A stretch of 36,107 nt of DNA from Halanaerobiaceae bacterium (GCA_012518635.1 JAAYRT010000129.1:1-36107), one strand, 5' to 3'. Positions 15,705-25,511 are shown, numbered from the stretch's first letter. Notes: a model not told the origin generated them from the letters alone. Program-made: numbers and translations.

Positions 15705-15733
15705 TAATTCAACATCTATTGAAAAACTCCTCT
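15705..15733 (-). promoter_or_regulatory. Candidate SigmaH promoter for ftsA-ftsZ
   Basis: On the minus strand AGAGGAGTT (15725-15733), an 11-bp spacer, and GTTGAATTA (15705-15713) match the SigmaH consensus RnAGGAwWW-N11/12-RnnGAATww at all but one defined position. In Bacillus the ftsAZ p2 promoter, at the same place, is SigmaH-dependent and raises FtsZ at sporulation onset. A SigmaA-like TTGAAT-N17-TATTGT overlaps it slightly downstream. Confidence 0.6.
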
Positions 15734-15751
15734 TTTTAGGAAAAAATAATA

Positions 15752-16456
15752 TTATTCTAATTTGACAACAGGTTTATTGATAATTTTTAGATCTATATAT
15801 TCTACTGCCAGGCCTTCTTCCTGAACCTTGTTAAGGATAGATTCCAGGAGCCTGAATTTCTCCACCAGGCCATGAGGCTGTCCAAAATAAATAATTGTCT
15901 TATCACTATAGGCTAGAAGATTATCCTTCTCCCTTTGATAAACTATAAGGTCAATCTTTCCCCTGCTCTTCATGGTAATTCCTTCCAGGGCCTGTACTAT
16001 TTTCTCCAGTACTGGAGTAAACTCTACATATTCATTCTGAAAGGAATAGCCGACTCCTTTGATTTCCGGTACCCTGACCCTGCTAATAAGGGAATTATTC
16101 TCGAGTATAAAACCATCATTGCTAAATAATATATAACGTTCATTATTGATAATCCTGGCTACAGGATCCCTTTCCTTTACATAAATCCACAGGGTATCTG
16201 GATAGCTTTTTCTAATCTCTATATCCATGATATAGGGGTTAGTCAAAAGGCTTTCCTTAATTTTATTTTTATTTAAAAAGAATAAATTGGTTTCATAATA
16301 GGAGACCAGGTCTTCTTCCAATTCCACTCTAGTCAAGATATTTAAGCCGTATATCTCTATGTACCGGATATGGAAAAAGGGGGAGAGAATAAAGGAAACA
16401 AGGGCTAAAAGACTGATAAAAGCTATTATATAATAAAGCAGCTTATTATCGGACAT
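15752..16456 (-). CDS. ftsQ: Cell division protein FtsQ/DivIB
   Basis: Bitopic septal protein that links FtsL and others. 234 residues: short cytoplasmic tail, one membrane helix (about 8-28), a POTRA domain starting at IRYIEIYGLNILTRVELEEDL (about 29-98) and the FtsQ beta domain (RDPVARIINNERYILFSNDGFI onward). Shares membrane topology and partner genes with Bacillus DivIB. Follows murC by 17 bases, behind AGGGAG. Confidence 0.9.
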   Translation of the reverse strand: MSDNKLLYYIIAFISLLALVSFILSPFFHIRYIEIYGLNILTRVELEEDLVSYYETNLFFLNKNKIKESLLTNPYIMDIEIRKSYPDTLWIYVKERDPVARIINNERYILFSNDGFILENNSLISRVRVPEIKGVGYSFQNEYVEFTPVLEKIVQALEGITMKSRGKIDLIVYQREKDNLLAYSDKTIIYFGQPHGLVEKFRLLESILNKVQEEGLAVEYIDLKIINKPVVKLE

Positions 16457-16473
16457 GGTTGGACTCCCTACCC

Positions 16474-17859
16474 TCAGGCCATTTCTTTAAGTTTTTTTTT
16501 CATATTCTCCAGGAATAAATCTCCGACCCTGTAAACATCTCCAGCCCCCATGGTAATTACAAGATCTTTACTCCGTACAATACGTGTTAGATAATTAGCT
16601 GCATCTTCTATTTCGGCTATAAAGTCTACGGGGAAAGATTTCTTCCTGGCAATTTCTTCTCCTAAATGTCTGCCATCAATTCCTGGAATTGCTTTCTCTC
16701 CTGCTGAATAGATTTCCATAATTATCAGATGGTCGATATCATTAAAACAATTGATAAAATCCTGCATAAAATCCCTGGTCCTGGTATACCGGTGTGGCTG
16801 AAAAACTGCTATAATCCTCTCATAACCTGTGTTTCTGGCAGCCTTTAGTGTCGCTTCAATTTCTGTAGGATGGTGGGCATAATCATCGATGACCAATATA
16901 TCCCCCAAAAGTCCCTTCTTTTCAAAACGCCGTTTTACACCTGTATAATTTTCAATTCCTTTTTTTATTTCTTCCTGCTTCATTCCTGTTTCCATAGCTA
17001 TAGCAATTGCCGCCAGGGAGTTCAGGATATTATGCCGGCCAGGGACCTTAAGATTAATACTACCAATCTTTTGTCCCTCTATTTTCATTGTATATATACT
17101 GCCAAAAGGATAGAGTTTGATATCTGCTGCCTGAATATCACCTTTTTCGATACCATATGTAAGTACCCTGGGGTCTGAGCCGTCCACTAGATTCATCAGT
17201 TTTTCATCTTCAGCATTCAGGATTATCCTTCCCTCCTGGGGAACCTTGCGGAAAAATTCCGCAAAGGTCTGGAGTAATTTTTCTTCAGAACCATAAAAAT
17301 CCTGATGCTCCAGTTCCAGATTTGTAACCGCTACTATCTCCGGATCATAATAGAGCAGTGATCCATCACTCTCGTCAGCCTCAGTAAGGAGATACTCACC
17401 CTCCCCGGCATAAACATTACCATTGATTATATCCATTTCTCCGCCCAACATTATCACAGGATCTTTTTTTCCCTCCAGCAATAATGTTGCAGTCATGGCT
17501 GTAGTACTTGTTTTACCGTGAGTTCCTGAAATGGCAATCCCCCTCAGCCCTTTCATTAGCTCTGCCAACATCTCTGCCCTTTTCAGTACCGGCAAGCCCT
17601 TCTCCCTGGCATAGCTTAACTCAGGATTTGTTTCCGGAATGGCACTGGATATTACAACCAGCTCTGCCTCCTGTACATTTTCTTCAGCATGGCCCAGATA
17701 TACTTTTACCCCTTTGTTTCTCAGTTTATCCAGGAGATGTGAATCCTTCATGTCAGAACCGCTGACTACGTAACCTTTGTTGGCCAGGATTTCTGCTATA
17801 CCACTCATGGAGATACCGCCAATACCGATAAAATGTATTCTTTTTATACCTTCCCTCAC
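16474..17859 (-). CDS. murC: UDP-N-acetylmuramate--L-alanine ligase
   Basis: Cytoplasmic Mur ligase adding L-Ala to UDP-MurNAc. 461 residues: N-terminal Rossmann IHFIGIGGISMSGIAEILA, ATP loop ISGTHGKTSTTAM, central EADESDGSLLYYDPEIVAVTNLE, and C-terminal DDYAHHPTEIEATL and FQPHRYTRTRDFM, all diagnostic of MurC. The GTG at 17859 lies just after AAGAGGTGG; an in-frame GTG at 17868 would be inside that ribosome site. It sits between murG and ftsQ, where many Firmicutes instead have murB. Confidence 0.97.
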   Translation of the reverse strand: MREGIKRIHFIGIGGISMSGIAEILANKGYVVSGSDMKDSHLLDKLRNKGVKVYLGHAEENVQEAELVVISSAIPETNPELSYAREKGLPVLKRAEMLAELMKGLRGIAISGTHGKTSTTAMTATLLLEGKKDPVIMLGGEMDIINGNVYAGEGEYLLTEADESDGSLLYYDPEIVAVTNLELEHQDFYGSEEKLLQTFAEFFRKVPQEGRIILNAEDEKLMNLVDGSDPRVLTYGIEKGDIQAADIKLYPFGSIYTMKIEGQKIGSINLKVPGRHNILNSLAAIAIAMETGMKQEEIKKGIENYTGVKRRFEKKGLLGDILVIDDYAHHPTEIEATLKAARNTGYERIIAVFQPHRYTRTRDFMQDFINCFNDIDHLIIMEIYSAGEKAIPGIDGRHLGEEIARKKSFPVDFIAEIEDAANYLTRIVRSKDLVITMGAGDVYRVGDLFLENMKKKLKEMA

Positions 17860-17914
17860 CTTAACCACCTCTTTTTCAAGACAACTATATCCTATGATAG
17901 GGAAAAATATAATG

Positions 17915-19036
17915 TTACTGTCTCTTTTCTTTTACCAGCTTTTCTGCCAGGCTGGCCAGTCTATCTGTAGCATCCGGTTTACCCATGCTCCTGCTCTTCC
18001 GGGCCATCTCTCTTAGCCTGTCATCATCAGCCAATAACTCCTCTATTTTTTCGATGAGAACCTGCCCGTTCAAATTCCGGTCCAGTATCACCACTGCTGC
18101 TCCCTGTTTTTCCAGGTCACGGGCATTGTATTCCTGATGATTTTCTGCTGCATGGGGATAGGGGATGAGTATTGCTGGAATCCCTTTAGCAGTAATCTCT
18201 GCCAGGCCTGTTGCTCCTGCTCTATAGACAACCAGATCCGCCACTGCATAGGCATATTCCATTTCCTTTAAATAGGGCAAGAGTCTGAAGTGTCTGTTTT
18301 CTGCCAGATTTATTCCTGCTTCTTCTATATCCTGGAGGACCTGTTGGTGGTTCTTTGGTCCTGTTATCTGAATAATCTGCACCTTATTATTTCCGGTAAA
18401 ATGTTTATAGACCTCTATCATTGCCCTGTTAATACTCATGGCTCCCTGGCTGCCGCCAAAAACCAGGATAGTCTTCCGGCCTGCCTCCAGGCCCAGTTCC
18501 TCCAGGCCTCTTTCCCGCCCGGTCTCCAGAATCGCCTTTCTGACCGGATTGCCAGTTACTGAAAAGCTGCCTTTTATTTTCTCCGGAAAATAATCCTGGG
18601 CAGCAGCAAAATTAAGGGCTATGAAATCTACCCTTCTGGCCAAAAGTTTATTGGTAAAACCAGGATAAACATTCTGTTCATGGATGATAGAGGGAACTTT
18701 TAAATCAGTAGCAGCCAATACTACCGGCCCGGCTACAAAACCGCCAGTGCCCAGCACCAGGTCTGGTTGAAATGCCTTGATAATTTTTCTGGCCTGAAAG
18801 TATCCGATTGTGGTTTTAACTACAGAGCTAATTAATTTAGGTGATATCTTTCTTGGCAATGGGGCTACTTCTACTTCTTTATAGGGTAAGCCTTCTTCTT
18901 TGATTATCTTTCCTTCCAGGCCCCCTTTTGAACCCAGGTACAAAATATCCCATCCCTTTTCCTCCAGAGCCCTTGCTACTGCCAGGGCAGGGTATATATG
19001 GCCGCCGGTTCCTCCGCCGGTTATGATTGCTTTCAT
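17915..19036 (-). CDS. murG: UDP-GlcNAc--lipid I N-acetylglucosaminyltransferase MurG
   Basis: Peripheral membrane GT-B enzyme converting lipid I to lipid II. 373 residues: the N-terminal glycine-rich loop ITGGGTGGHIYPALAV, lipid-side LGTGGFVAGPVVLAA and HEQNVYPGFTNKLLAR, C-domain VFGGSQGAMSIN, and UDP-GlcNAc-site YRAGATGLAEITAKGIPAILIPYPHAAENHQEYNA. ATG at 19036 has AAGAGGTG 7 bases before; a reading from 19075 would overlap the end of ftsW and add non-conserved residues. Confidence 0.97.
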   Translation of the reverse strand: MKAIITGGGTGGHIYPALAVARALEEKGWDILYLGSKGGLEGKIIKEEGLPYKEVEVAPLPRKISPKLISSVVKTTIGYFQARKIIKAFQPDLVLGTGGFVAGPVVLAATDLKVPSIIHEQNVYPGFTNKLLARRVDFIALNFAAAQDYFPEKIKGSFSVTGNPVRKAILETGRERGLEELGLEAGRKTILVFGGSQGAMSINRAMIEVYKHFTGNNKVQIIQITGPKNHQQVLQDIEEAGINLAENRHFRLLPYLKEMEYAYAVADLVVYRAGATGLAEITAKGIPAILIPYPHAAENHQEYNARDLEKQGAAVVILDRNLNGQVLIEKIEELLADDDRLREMARKSRSMGKPDATDRLASLAEKLVKEKRQ

Positions 19037-19061
19037 AAAATTACACCTCTTATCTTCTATA

Positions 19062-20159
19062 TTATTCCAGGGCATAACGAGAAATATTCAGCAAAATCCC
19101 TACTGAAGACAACATAATCACCAGGGAAGTACCTCCGTAACTGATAAAAGGCAGGGTAATTCCGGTAACAGGCATGGAGGAGGTTACTACAGCTATATTA
19201 ATCAAGGCCTGTAGTATGACCATGGAGGTAATCCCTGTTGCCAATAAAGAAGCAAATAAATCCGGTACACCAATTGCTATCTTCAACCCCCTCCAGGCAA
19301 AGAGAAAAAAGAGGAATAATACCAGGAGGGTTCCGATCAAGCCAAGTTCTTCTCCGATTATGGCAAAAATAAAATCTGTACCTGGTTCCGGCAGATATAA
19401 AAACTTCTGCTTGCTCTGGCCTAAACCGACCCCAAAGATGCCGCCAGACCCCAGGGCCAGCAATGACTGGATTATATGATAACCGGTATTCAGGGGGTCT
19501 GACCAGGGGTCCAGGAAGGAGAATAATCTCTCCCTCCTGTAATCTTCACTATAAATAAACACCAATAAGAGGGGGATACTGATCAGGATCAATAAACCAA
19601 GATGAGCATATCTGGCTCCGGCAACGAATAGCATTATAAATACAGTGCCGGCTATAGTTATGGCTGTACCCAGATCTGGTTCCAGAAGGATTAAAAGAAA
19701 AACAATCCCCAGGATGATCAGGGGAGGCATTAGTCCCTCGGTAAAGGATTTGACCTTCTCTCCCTTTCTGGCAAAAAACTGGGACAGGTAGATTACCATA
19801 CCTAATTTAGCCAACTCTGAAGGCTGGATCCTGATCGGTCCAAAAATAATCCATCTCCTGGAACCGCCTACCACTTTTCCGATCCCTGGAATCAAAACCA
19901 TTATTAAAGCTATTATAGTCAGAACAAGTATCAATTTAGCATATTTCTGGTAAATATGGTAATCCAGGTTCATGAAAAATATCATGGCCAGGACACCGAT
20001 TACAGACCAGGCTAATTGGTGTCTGAAAAGGTAAAAACTGTCATTAAAATCCTCAAGAGCCCGTATTGAACTGGCACTTAAGATCATTATGAGTCCAAGC
20101 AGCATCAAAGCTATGACTACAGAAAGCAGGATATAATCGATGGTCTTCCTGTTTTCCAA
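19062..20159 (-). CDS. ftsW: SEDS peptidoglycan glycosyltransferase FtsW/SpoVE
   Basis: Ten-helix SEDS polymerase, 365 residues. Family landmarks are GGSRRWIIFGPIRIQPSELAKL, LLEPDLGTA (carrying the catalytic aspartate region), GGIFGVGLGQSKQKFLYLPEPGTDFIFAIIGEELG, and PVTGITLPFISYGGTSLV. Cluster position between murD and murG is that of Bacillus spoVE, the sporulation SEDS protein, but as only one such gene lies here it may serve vegetative division as well. TTG start at 20159 behind AAGGGGGATT. Confidence 0.95.
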   Translation of the reverse strand: MENRKTIDYILLSVVIALMLLGLIMILSASSIRALEDFNDSFYLFRHQLAWSVIGVLAMIFFMNLDYHIYQKYAKLILVLTIIALIMVLIPGIGKVVGGSRRWIIFGPIRIQPSELAKLGMVIYLSQFFARKGEKVKSFTEGLMPPLIILGIVFLLILLEPDLGTAITIAGTVFIMLFVAGARYAHLGLLILISIPLLLVFIYSEDYRRERLFSFLDPWSDPLNTGYHIIQSLLALGSGGIFGVGLGQSKQKFLYLPEPGTDFIFAIIGEELGLIGTLLVLFLFFLFAWRGLKIAIGVPDLFASLLATGITSMVILQALINIAVVTSSMPVTGITLPFISYGGTSLVIMLSSVGILLNISRYALE

Positions 20160-20181
20160 GGTTCAATCCCCCTTAAATCCT

Positions 20182-21570
20182 CTATCTATCATCCTGGCAG
20201 GATTGCAGTAGTTCCCTGACCTGTTCCTGAAATTCCCTGCCCCTTTCCTGATAACTGGCATACATATCCCAGCTGGGGCAGGCAGGTGAAAGAAGCAGGC
20301 AGTCCCCTCCCTGTAATTCTCTGGCTGCAATCTCTACTGCCTCCTTCATATTATCTGCTATATGTATATTTATATTGGGAAAACCACTCTTTAATGCCAC
20401 TTCCTGCAGTTTATATCTGGTCTCTCCCATCAGGACAAGAACCCTGACCCCTTCCTTGACAATCCTGCCCCATTCCGCAAAATCTGCATTACGGTCCTGT
20501 CCGCCAGCCAACAGGACAATTGGCCTGTCAAAGGACTGAATCCCCTTTATTGCAGAGTCAGGGTTGGTGGCCTTTGAATCATCGATTACAAGAATATCAT
20601 CTTTCAGTCGGCAAACCTCTTCCAGCCTGTGTTCAGCACTTTTAAAGTTTTTAACTGTATCCCTGATTATTCCTGCCGGTACACCCAACAAATAGGCAGT
20701 GAGGGCAGCAAAGGCCGTATTCTGTACATTATGCAACCCCATAAGAGGAATATCAGCAGAAACCATGAGCTCTACTTCCCTATCCCCTTCGCTTACTATA
20801 AGTTTACCGTTGACAAAACTTATACCCCTATCGACCCTTTTCTCCAGGCTAACCTGATACACTGAACCTGGAAAATCTGCCACTGCCTTCATCACTTCCT
20901 GATCATCTAGATTGACGATGGCCAGGTCTGCAGCAGTCTGATTTTCAAAAATCCTTTTTTTGGCCAGCCAGTAATTTTCCAGTGTTTTATGCCTATCCAG
21001 GTGATCTGGACTAAAGTTTAAGAAAAGGCTGATATCAGGCCTGAAATCTACTATTGTCTCCAATTGAAAGGAACTTATTTCCACCACCAGCCAGTCCCCT
21101 TTGCCCAGATCTCCTATCTCGCTTATCAGGGGAATACCGATATTACCGGCTGTCTTTACCTTGCCCATTCCTGCCTTTTTAAGGATCTCTCCAATCAATT
21201 GGGTTGTCGTTGTTTTCCCATTAGTACCGGTAATGGCAATTATCTTTGCTTCCGTAAAATGATAGGCCAATTCTATCTCACTGATAATTGGTATCCCCTT
21301 CTCCCGGGCCTTTTTAAAAAAGGGTATATCCAGCGGGACCCCGGGACTGACAACAATCATATCACAGGAAAGGGACTTTTCTCCATGCCCCCCCAGCTCA
21401 TATTCTATCTCCATATTTTTCAGCTTTTCCAGTTCATTTTTCAGGCCGGCAGCAGTCTTGCTATCTGATACAACCAGGTTTGCCCCCTTCTGATAAAGAA
21501 ATTCTGCAGTTGCAACCCCTGTCCGGCTTAAACCGATGATAGCAATCCTCTTGCCCTTTATCTCTAACAT
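20182..21570 (-). CDS. murD: UDP-N-acetylmuramoylalanine--D-glutamate ligase
   Basis: Adds D-Glu to UDP-MurNAc-L-Ala. 462 residues: N-terminal IAIIGLSRTGVATAEFLYQKGA, ATP loop ITGTNGKTTTTQLIG, central EISSFQLETIVDFRPDISLFLNFSPDHLDRH, C-terminal DDSKATNPDSAIKGI and LLLSPACPSWDMYASYQERGREF, the MurD signature. ATG at 21570, with GGGGAT 8 bases upstream. Ends in TAG. Confidence 0.97.
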   Translation of the reverse strand: MLEIKGKRIAIIGLSRTGVATAEFLYQKGANLVVSDSKTAAGLKNELEKLKNMEIEYELGGHGEKSLSCDMIVVSPGVPLDIPFFKKAREKGIPIISEIELAYHFTEAKIIAITGTNGKTTTTQLIGEILKKAGMGKVKTAGNIGIPLISEIGDLGKGDWLVVEISSFQLETIVDFRPDISLFLNFSPDHLDRHKTLENYWLAKKRIFENQTAADLAIVNLDDQEVMKAVADFPGSVYQVSLEKRVDRGISFVNGKLIVSEGDREVELMVSADIPLMGLHNVQNTAFAALTAYLLGVPAGIIRDTVKNFKSAEHRLEEVCRLKDDILVIDDSKATNPDSAIKGIQSFDRPIVLLAGGQDRNADFAEWGRIVKEGVRVLVLMGETRYKLQEVALKSGFPNINIHIADNMKEAVEIAARELQGGDCLLLSPACPSWDMYASYQERGREFQEQVRELLQSCQDDR

Positions 21571-21609
21571 AAAAAATCCCCTTTACTACTAGCAGATATA
21601 ATCTAATCT

Positions 21610-22572
21610 CTAACTGATAATAAAAAACGAAAGTAAACCCAGAATGGCCAGAATAATACTGCTGATCCAGAAACGGGAAACTATTTTGGCTTCCTCCAGA
21701 CCGGCCAGTTCGTAATGATGGTGAAGTGGAGTCATCCTGAAAATCCTCTTACCACCGCTAATTTTGAAATAACTTACCTGTATCATTACCGATAAGGCTT
21801 CCGCAACATAGATTCCCCCTATGATTACCAGGAAAAATTCTGTGCCGGAAAGGACTGCAAGGGCCGATACAGCACCACCCAGGGCCAATGAACCCACATC
21901 CCCCATGAAGACCTGGGCTGGATGGCTGTTAAACCAGATAAAACCCAGACAGGCCCCGCTGACAATCAGGGCATAAAGAGCCAGTTCTTTATAGCCCAGG
22001 GCAGAGCAGAGCACAGCCAGGGCAGTACAAACAATAAAGGTAACCCCTGCAGCCAGGCCATCCAGGCCGTCTGTCAGATTTACTGCATTGGTAAAACCAA
22101 CCACTATAAAGACAATAAAGGGAATAAGCCAATAACCTGGATTGATTACCCAGCCTGTAAAGGGTATTAAAATGCTTTTCCCCATACCGGAATAAAAGAC
22201 CACATATATGCCAAGCAGGAGGCCGACAAGAATCTGGCCAACCAGTTTTTCTCTGGCCCTCAAACCCAGTGAACGTTTACTGCGGATCTTTATAATATCA
22301 TCCAGAAAACCAATCAGGCCCATCCCCAGTGTTGTTATCAGAGCCCAGATGACCTCTGTACCCAGATCCAGGAATATAAATGAAGAGATTAAAAGGGCAA
22401 AAACAATCAAGATACCACCCATGGTAGGGATACCTTTTTTCTTCTGATGGGAACTGGGGCCCTCTCCCCTGATCTGTTGTCCAAAATTAAGATACTCCAG
22501 GCCCCTTATTAGACCTGGCCCAAGTATTATCAAAATAAGAAATGGTAAAAAAACTGCAGTTAAATATAACAT
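21610..22572 (-). CDS. mraY: Phospho-N-acetylmuramoyl-pentapeptide-transferase MraY
   Basis: Integral membrane enzyme that transfers phospho-MurNAc-pentapeptide to undecaprenyl phosphate, forming lipid I. 320 residues with about ten helices; hallmark blocks HQKKKGIPTMGGILIV, GFLDDIIKI (catalytic DD), TNAVNLTDGLDGLAAG, FMGDVGSLALGG and the histidine motif MTPLHHHYELAG are intact. Start is the ATG at 22572, 8 bases after GGAGG; an upstream in-frame TTG at 22587 contains the ribosome site. Ends in TAG. Confidence 0.97.
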   Translation of the reverse strand: MLYLTAVFLPFLILIILGPGLIRGLEYLNFGQQIRGEGPSSHQKKKGIPTMGGILIVFALLISSFIFLDLGTEVIWALITTLGMGLIGFLDDIIKIRSKRSLGLRAREKLVGQILVGLLLGIYVVFYSGMGKSILIPFTGWVINPGYWLIPFIVFIVVGFTNAVNLTDGLDGLAAGVTFIVCTALAVLCSALGYKELALYALIVSGACLGFIWFNSHPAQVFMGDVGSLALGGAVSALAVLSGTEFFLVIIGGIYVAEALSVMIQVSYFKISGGKRIFRMTPLHHHYELAGLEEAKIVSRFWISSIILAILGLLSFFIIS

Positions 22573-22613
22573 TCCTGTTTCCTCCAATAATTATTACAAT
22601 TTATATTAGAGCA

Positions 22614-23993
22614 TTATACCAGAGCTCTGACAATTTCCTCCATCTTCAGGCCGCGGGAACCTTTTACCAACAGTATATCTCCTGCCTGCAAATGATTCCT
22701 TAAGGCCTCAACTGCCTCCTGGTTATTCAGACATTCTACTATCTGGCTGGCTGCCATCCCTTTTTTTATGGCGCCTTCAGCAATCAGACCGGCTGTCTCT
22801 CCTACAGTAATCAGCAGGTCAGCTTTTTTCTCATATACATACTCCCCCAGGCTCAAATGAGCCGGTTTCTCCCTCTCCCCCAACTCCAACATAGCCCCCA
22901 GGGCCAGGATCAATCTTCTGCCCTTAATCTCTCCTGCAGCAGCTATGCTGGCTTCCATGGATAAGGGATTGGCATTATAGGTATCATTTATAATGGTCAC
23001 CCCATCCTTTTCCTGCACATCCCAGCGCAAGGATGAGTAGTCCACCTCCAGCAGGCCTTCTTTTATCTCCTGCCAGCTGATTCCCAGCTGGCGGGCCACA
23101 GCTATCGCAGCCAGGGCATTATATACATTATACAGCCCGCTCCTGTCCATTTTTATTTTCTCCACTTCATTCCCGTAATGGACATTAAATTCCATACCGG
23201 TCCGGGTAGTGGTTATATTATCTGCATAAAGATCTGCCTCTTCTGTTAAACCATAATAGATAATCTTTTTTCCTGTAAAAACCTGGCCCATTTCCCGGAC
23301 ATAATCATTATCATAATTCAGGATAGCAATACCGGTTGCAGGAAGGGAGCTGATCAGCTCACTTTTTCCCTTTGCTACATTTTCGACTGAAAGGAGGGTC
23401 TCCAGATGGGTCTCTCCTACATTGGTAATAACAGCTATTTCCGGTCTGGCTATATCTGCCAGCAAAGAGATTTCACCTAGCTGGCTCATACCCATTTCCA
23501 GTACAGCAACTTCTTCTTCACCATCAAAATCCAGCAGGGTAAGGGGCAGGCCATAATGATTGTTCAAATTACCCCTGGTCTTTCTGGTCCTGTATTTTCT
23601 TCCAACCAGAGAAGCAATTATGTCCTTGGTGGTAGTCTTACCGGCACTGCCGGTAATGGCAATGACCTTCAGGCCTTTTAAAAGAAAGCGGTAGGCCCTG
23701 GCCAATTCCTGCAAAGCCCTGGTGCAATCCTCTACTTTAATTAGGGGTATATCCCTTCCCCTATCTCCTGTATCCACTATTCTTTCCACCACAAGGGCAC
23801 TGGCCCCTTTTTCAATACATTCAGCAAGGAAATCATGGCCGTCAAATTTCTCCCCCTTGATAGCAAAGAACACATCCCCCTCTTTAATGCTCCTGCTGTC
23901 TATGGAAACACCGGTTATCTCCTGCGCTGGAGAGCCCTGGATGACCTTGCCGGATATACTTTTTGCTATGAACTCAGCAGTTAACTTCTTCAC
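22614..23993 (-). CDS. murF: UDP-MurNAc-tripeptide--D-alanyl-D-alanine ligase MurF
   Basis: Adds D-Ala-D-Ala to the UDP-MurNAc-tripeptide; the dipeptide comes from Ddl, encoded in this window. 459 residues: N-terminal SIDSRSIKEGDVFFAIKGEKFDGHDF, ATP loop ITGSAGKTTTKDIIA, LEMGMSQLGEI, and NDTYNANPLSMEASI. Start is GTG at 23993, overlapping the murE stop (GTGA), which implies translational coupling. Some MurF alignments have GSNGKTTTK; here Ala replaces Asn in the loop. Confidence 0.96.
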   Translation of the reverse strand: MKKLTAEFIAKSISGKVIQGSPAQEITGVSIDSRSIKEGDVFFAIKGEKFDGHDFLAECIEKGASALVVERIVDTGDRGRDIPLIKVEDCTRALQELARAYRFLLKGLKVIAITGSAGKTTTKDIIASLVGRKYRTRKTRGNLNNHYGLPLTLLDFDGEEEVAVLEMGMSQLGEISLLADIARPEIAVITNVGETHLETLLSVENVAKGKSELISSLPATGIAILNYDNDYVREMGQVFTGKKIIYYGLTEEADLYADNITTTRTGMEFNVHYGNEVEKIKMDRSGLYNVYNALAAIAVARQLGISWQEIKEGLLEVDYSSLRWDVQEKDGVTIINDTYNANPLSMEASIAAAGEIKGRRLILALGAMLELGEREKPAHLSLGEYVYEKKADLLITVGETAGLIAEGAIKKGMAASQIVECLNNQEAVEALRNHLQAGDILLVKGSRGLKMEEIVRALV

Positions 23994-25462
23994 TTCAAAC
24001 CACCCTTAATCCTATCCTCCAGAGCCTCCCTGGCTACCTGCCGGTCATCAAAGGGGATGATCTTATCCCTGAATATCTGGTAGGTTTCATGACCTTTACC
24101 AAAAAGCAGTACCATATCACCAGGGGCGGCCTTTTCTATAGCATAGAATATTGCTTCCCGCCGGTCCGGGAATATTTCATAGGGAGTTTCACTATTCTCC
24201 ATTCCCTTCTCAATATCTTTAATAATGGCCAATGGATCTTCTGAACGGGGGTTATCAGAGGTCAGGATTACCAGATCACCATATTCTGCAGCTATCCTTC
24301 CCATCTCCGGTCGCTTTCCCTTATCCCGGTCTCCGCCACAGCCAAAAACAATAATTGTCTTACCTTCAGTCAGTTCATGGGCTGTCTTCAAAACATTTTC
24401 CATTCCATCCGGTGTGTGGGCATAATCCACAACCACAGTGAAATCCTGGCCTTCATCCACCAATTCAAAGCGGCCGGCAACACCGTTGACATTCTCCAGC
24501 CCGTCCTTAATCTCATCCCCACTTAAACCCATGGCATAACCACAGGCAATGGCCGCCAGGGTATTATAAACATTAAAAAGACCGGCCAACTTCATCTGGA
24601 TGGAAAAATTGTATCTTCCCTGGACATCAAAGGAAACTCCAGTTGAATCCAACTTAATATTCCTGGCCTGAAAATCCGCATTTTTATTTATGCCATAGCT
24701 TAAGATTTCTCCCCTGGCAGCATCTATAATCTGTTCACTTTTGGGATCATCGATATTTACAATAGAAAAACCCCCGGCTTCCACCTGTTGAAATAGTCTG
24801 CTCTTGGCAAGCAAATATTCATCTATTGAATGGTGATAATCAAGATGGTCCTGTGAAATATTGGTGAAAATAGCTGCCCTATAATCCATACCCTGGACCC
24901 TCTTTAAATCCAGGGCATGTGAAGAAACCTCCATAACCACATGGGACAGATTTGCTTCCACCATTTCAGCAAAAAGGGCATATAAATCAAGTGATTCCGG
25001 GGTCGTCCTCGTTGCCGGTAAGGTTTTTTCACCGACAATATTTTTTATGGACCCAATCAGGCCGGTAGCCTTTCCCGCCTTATCCAACATGCCCTTGATT
25101 AGATAAGTAGTAGTTGTCTTACCATTGGTACCTGTAACTCCGATAAGCTCCAGTTTTTCCAGAGGATTATTAAAAAAAGTAGCTGCCAGATAAGCCATAG
25201 ATTCCCTACTATCAGCTACTTCTACAATACTTATTCCTTCCGGATATTCTTCCAGCTCTTTTTCAACTATAATTGCCACAGCACCATTTTGAATCGCATT
25301 TTTAATATACTTATGGCCATCTGTTTTAAAGCCTTCAATACAGATAAAAAGACTACCTTCCTCCACCTGGCGGGAATCATAGGCAATTTTTTTAACCTCT
25401 ACAGAAAGATCACCTATGGTTTTAAGAGGGCTTACATTCTGGATTAAATCTTTTAATTGCAT
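23990..25462 (-). CDS. murE: UDP-MurNAc-dipeptide--meso-diaminopimelate ligase MurE
   Basis: Adds the third stem residue. 490 residues: DSRQVEEGSLFICIEGFKTDGH, ATP loop VTGTNGKTTTTYLIKG, RTTPESLDLYALFAEM, EVSSHALDLKRV. The C-terminal DNPRSEDP motif has the DNPR tetrad that selects meso-diaminopimelate over lysine, so the organism should have DAP-type peptidoglycan. ATG at 25462 lies 8 bases after GGAGGT; the TTG one codon upstream is less well placed. Confidence 0.97.
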   Translation of the reverse strand: MQLKDLIQNVSPLKTIGDLSVEVKKIAYDSRQVEEGSLFICIEGFKTDGHKYIKNAIQNGAVAIIVEKELEEYPEGISIVEVADSRESMAYLAATFFNNPLEKLELIGVTGTNGKTTTTYLIKGMLDKAGKATGLIGSIKNIVGEKTLPATRTTPESLDLYALFAEMVEANLSHVVMEVSSHALDLKRVQGMDYRAAIFTNISQDHLDYHHSIDEYLLAKSRLFQQVEAGGFSIVNIDDPKSEQIIDAARGEILSYGINKNADFQARNIKLDSTGVSFDVQGRYNFSIQMKLAGLFNVYNTLAAIACGYAMGLSGDEIKDGLENVNGVAGRFELVDEGQDFTVVVDYAHTPDGMENVLKTAHELTEGKTIIVFGCGGDRDKGKRPEMGRIAAEYGDLVILTSDNPRSEDPLAIIKDIEKGMENSETPYEIFPDRREAIFYAIEKAAPGDMVLLFGKGHETYQIFRDKIIPFDDRQVAREALEDRIKGGLK

Positions 25463-25511
25463 CAAGGTTTACCTCCAACTAATTATTAAGCAAAATGAAT
25501 TAATTTATACA

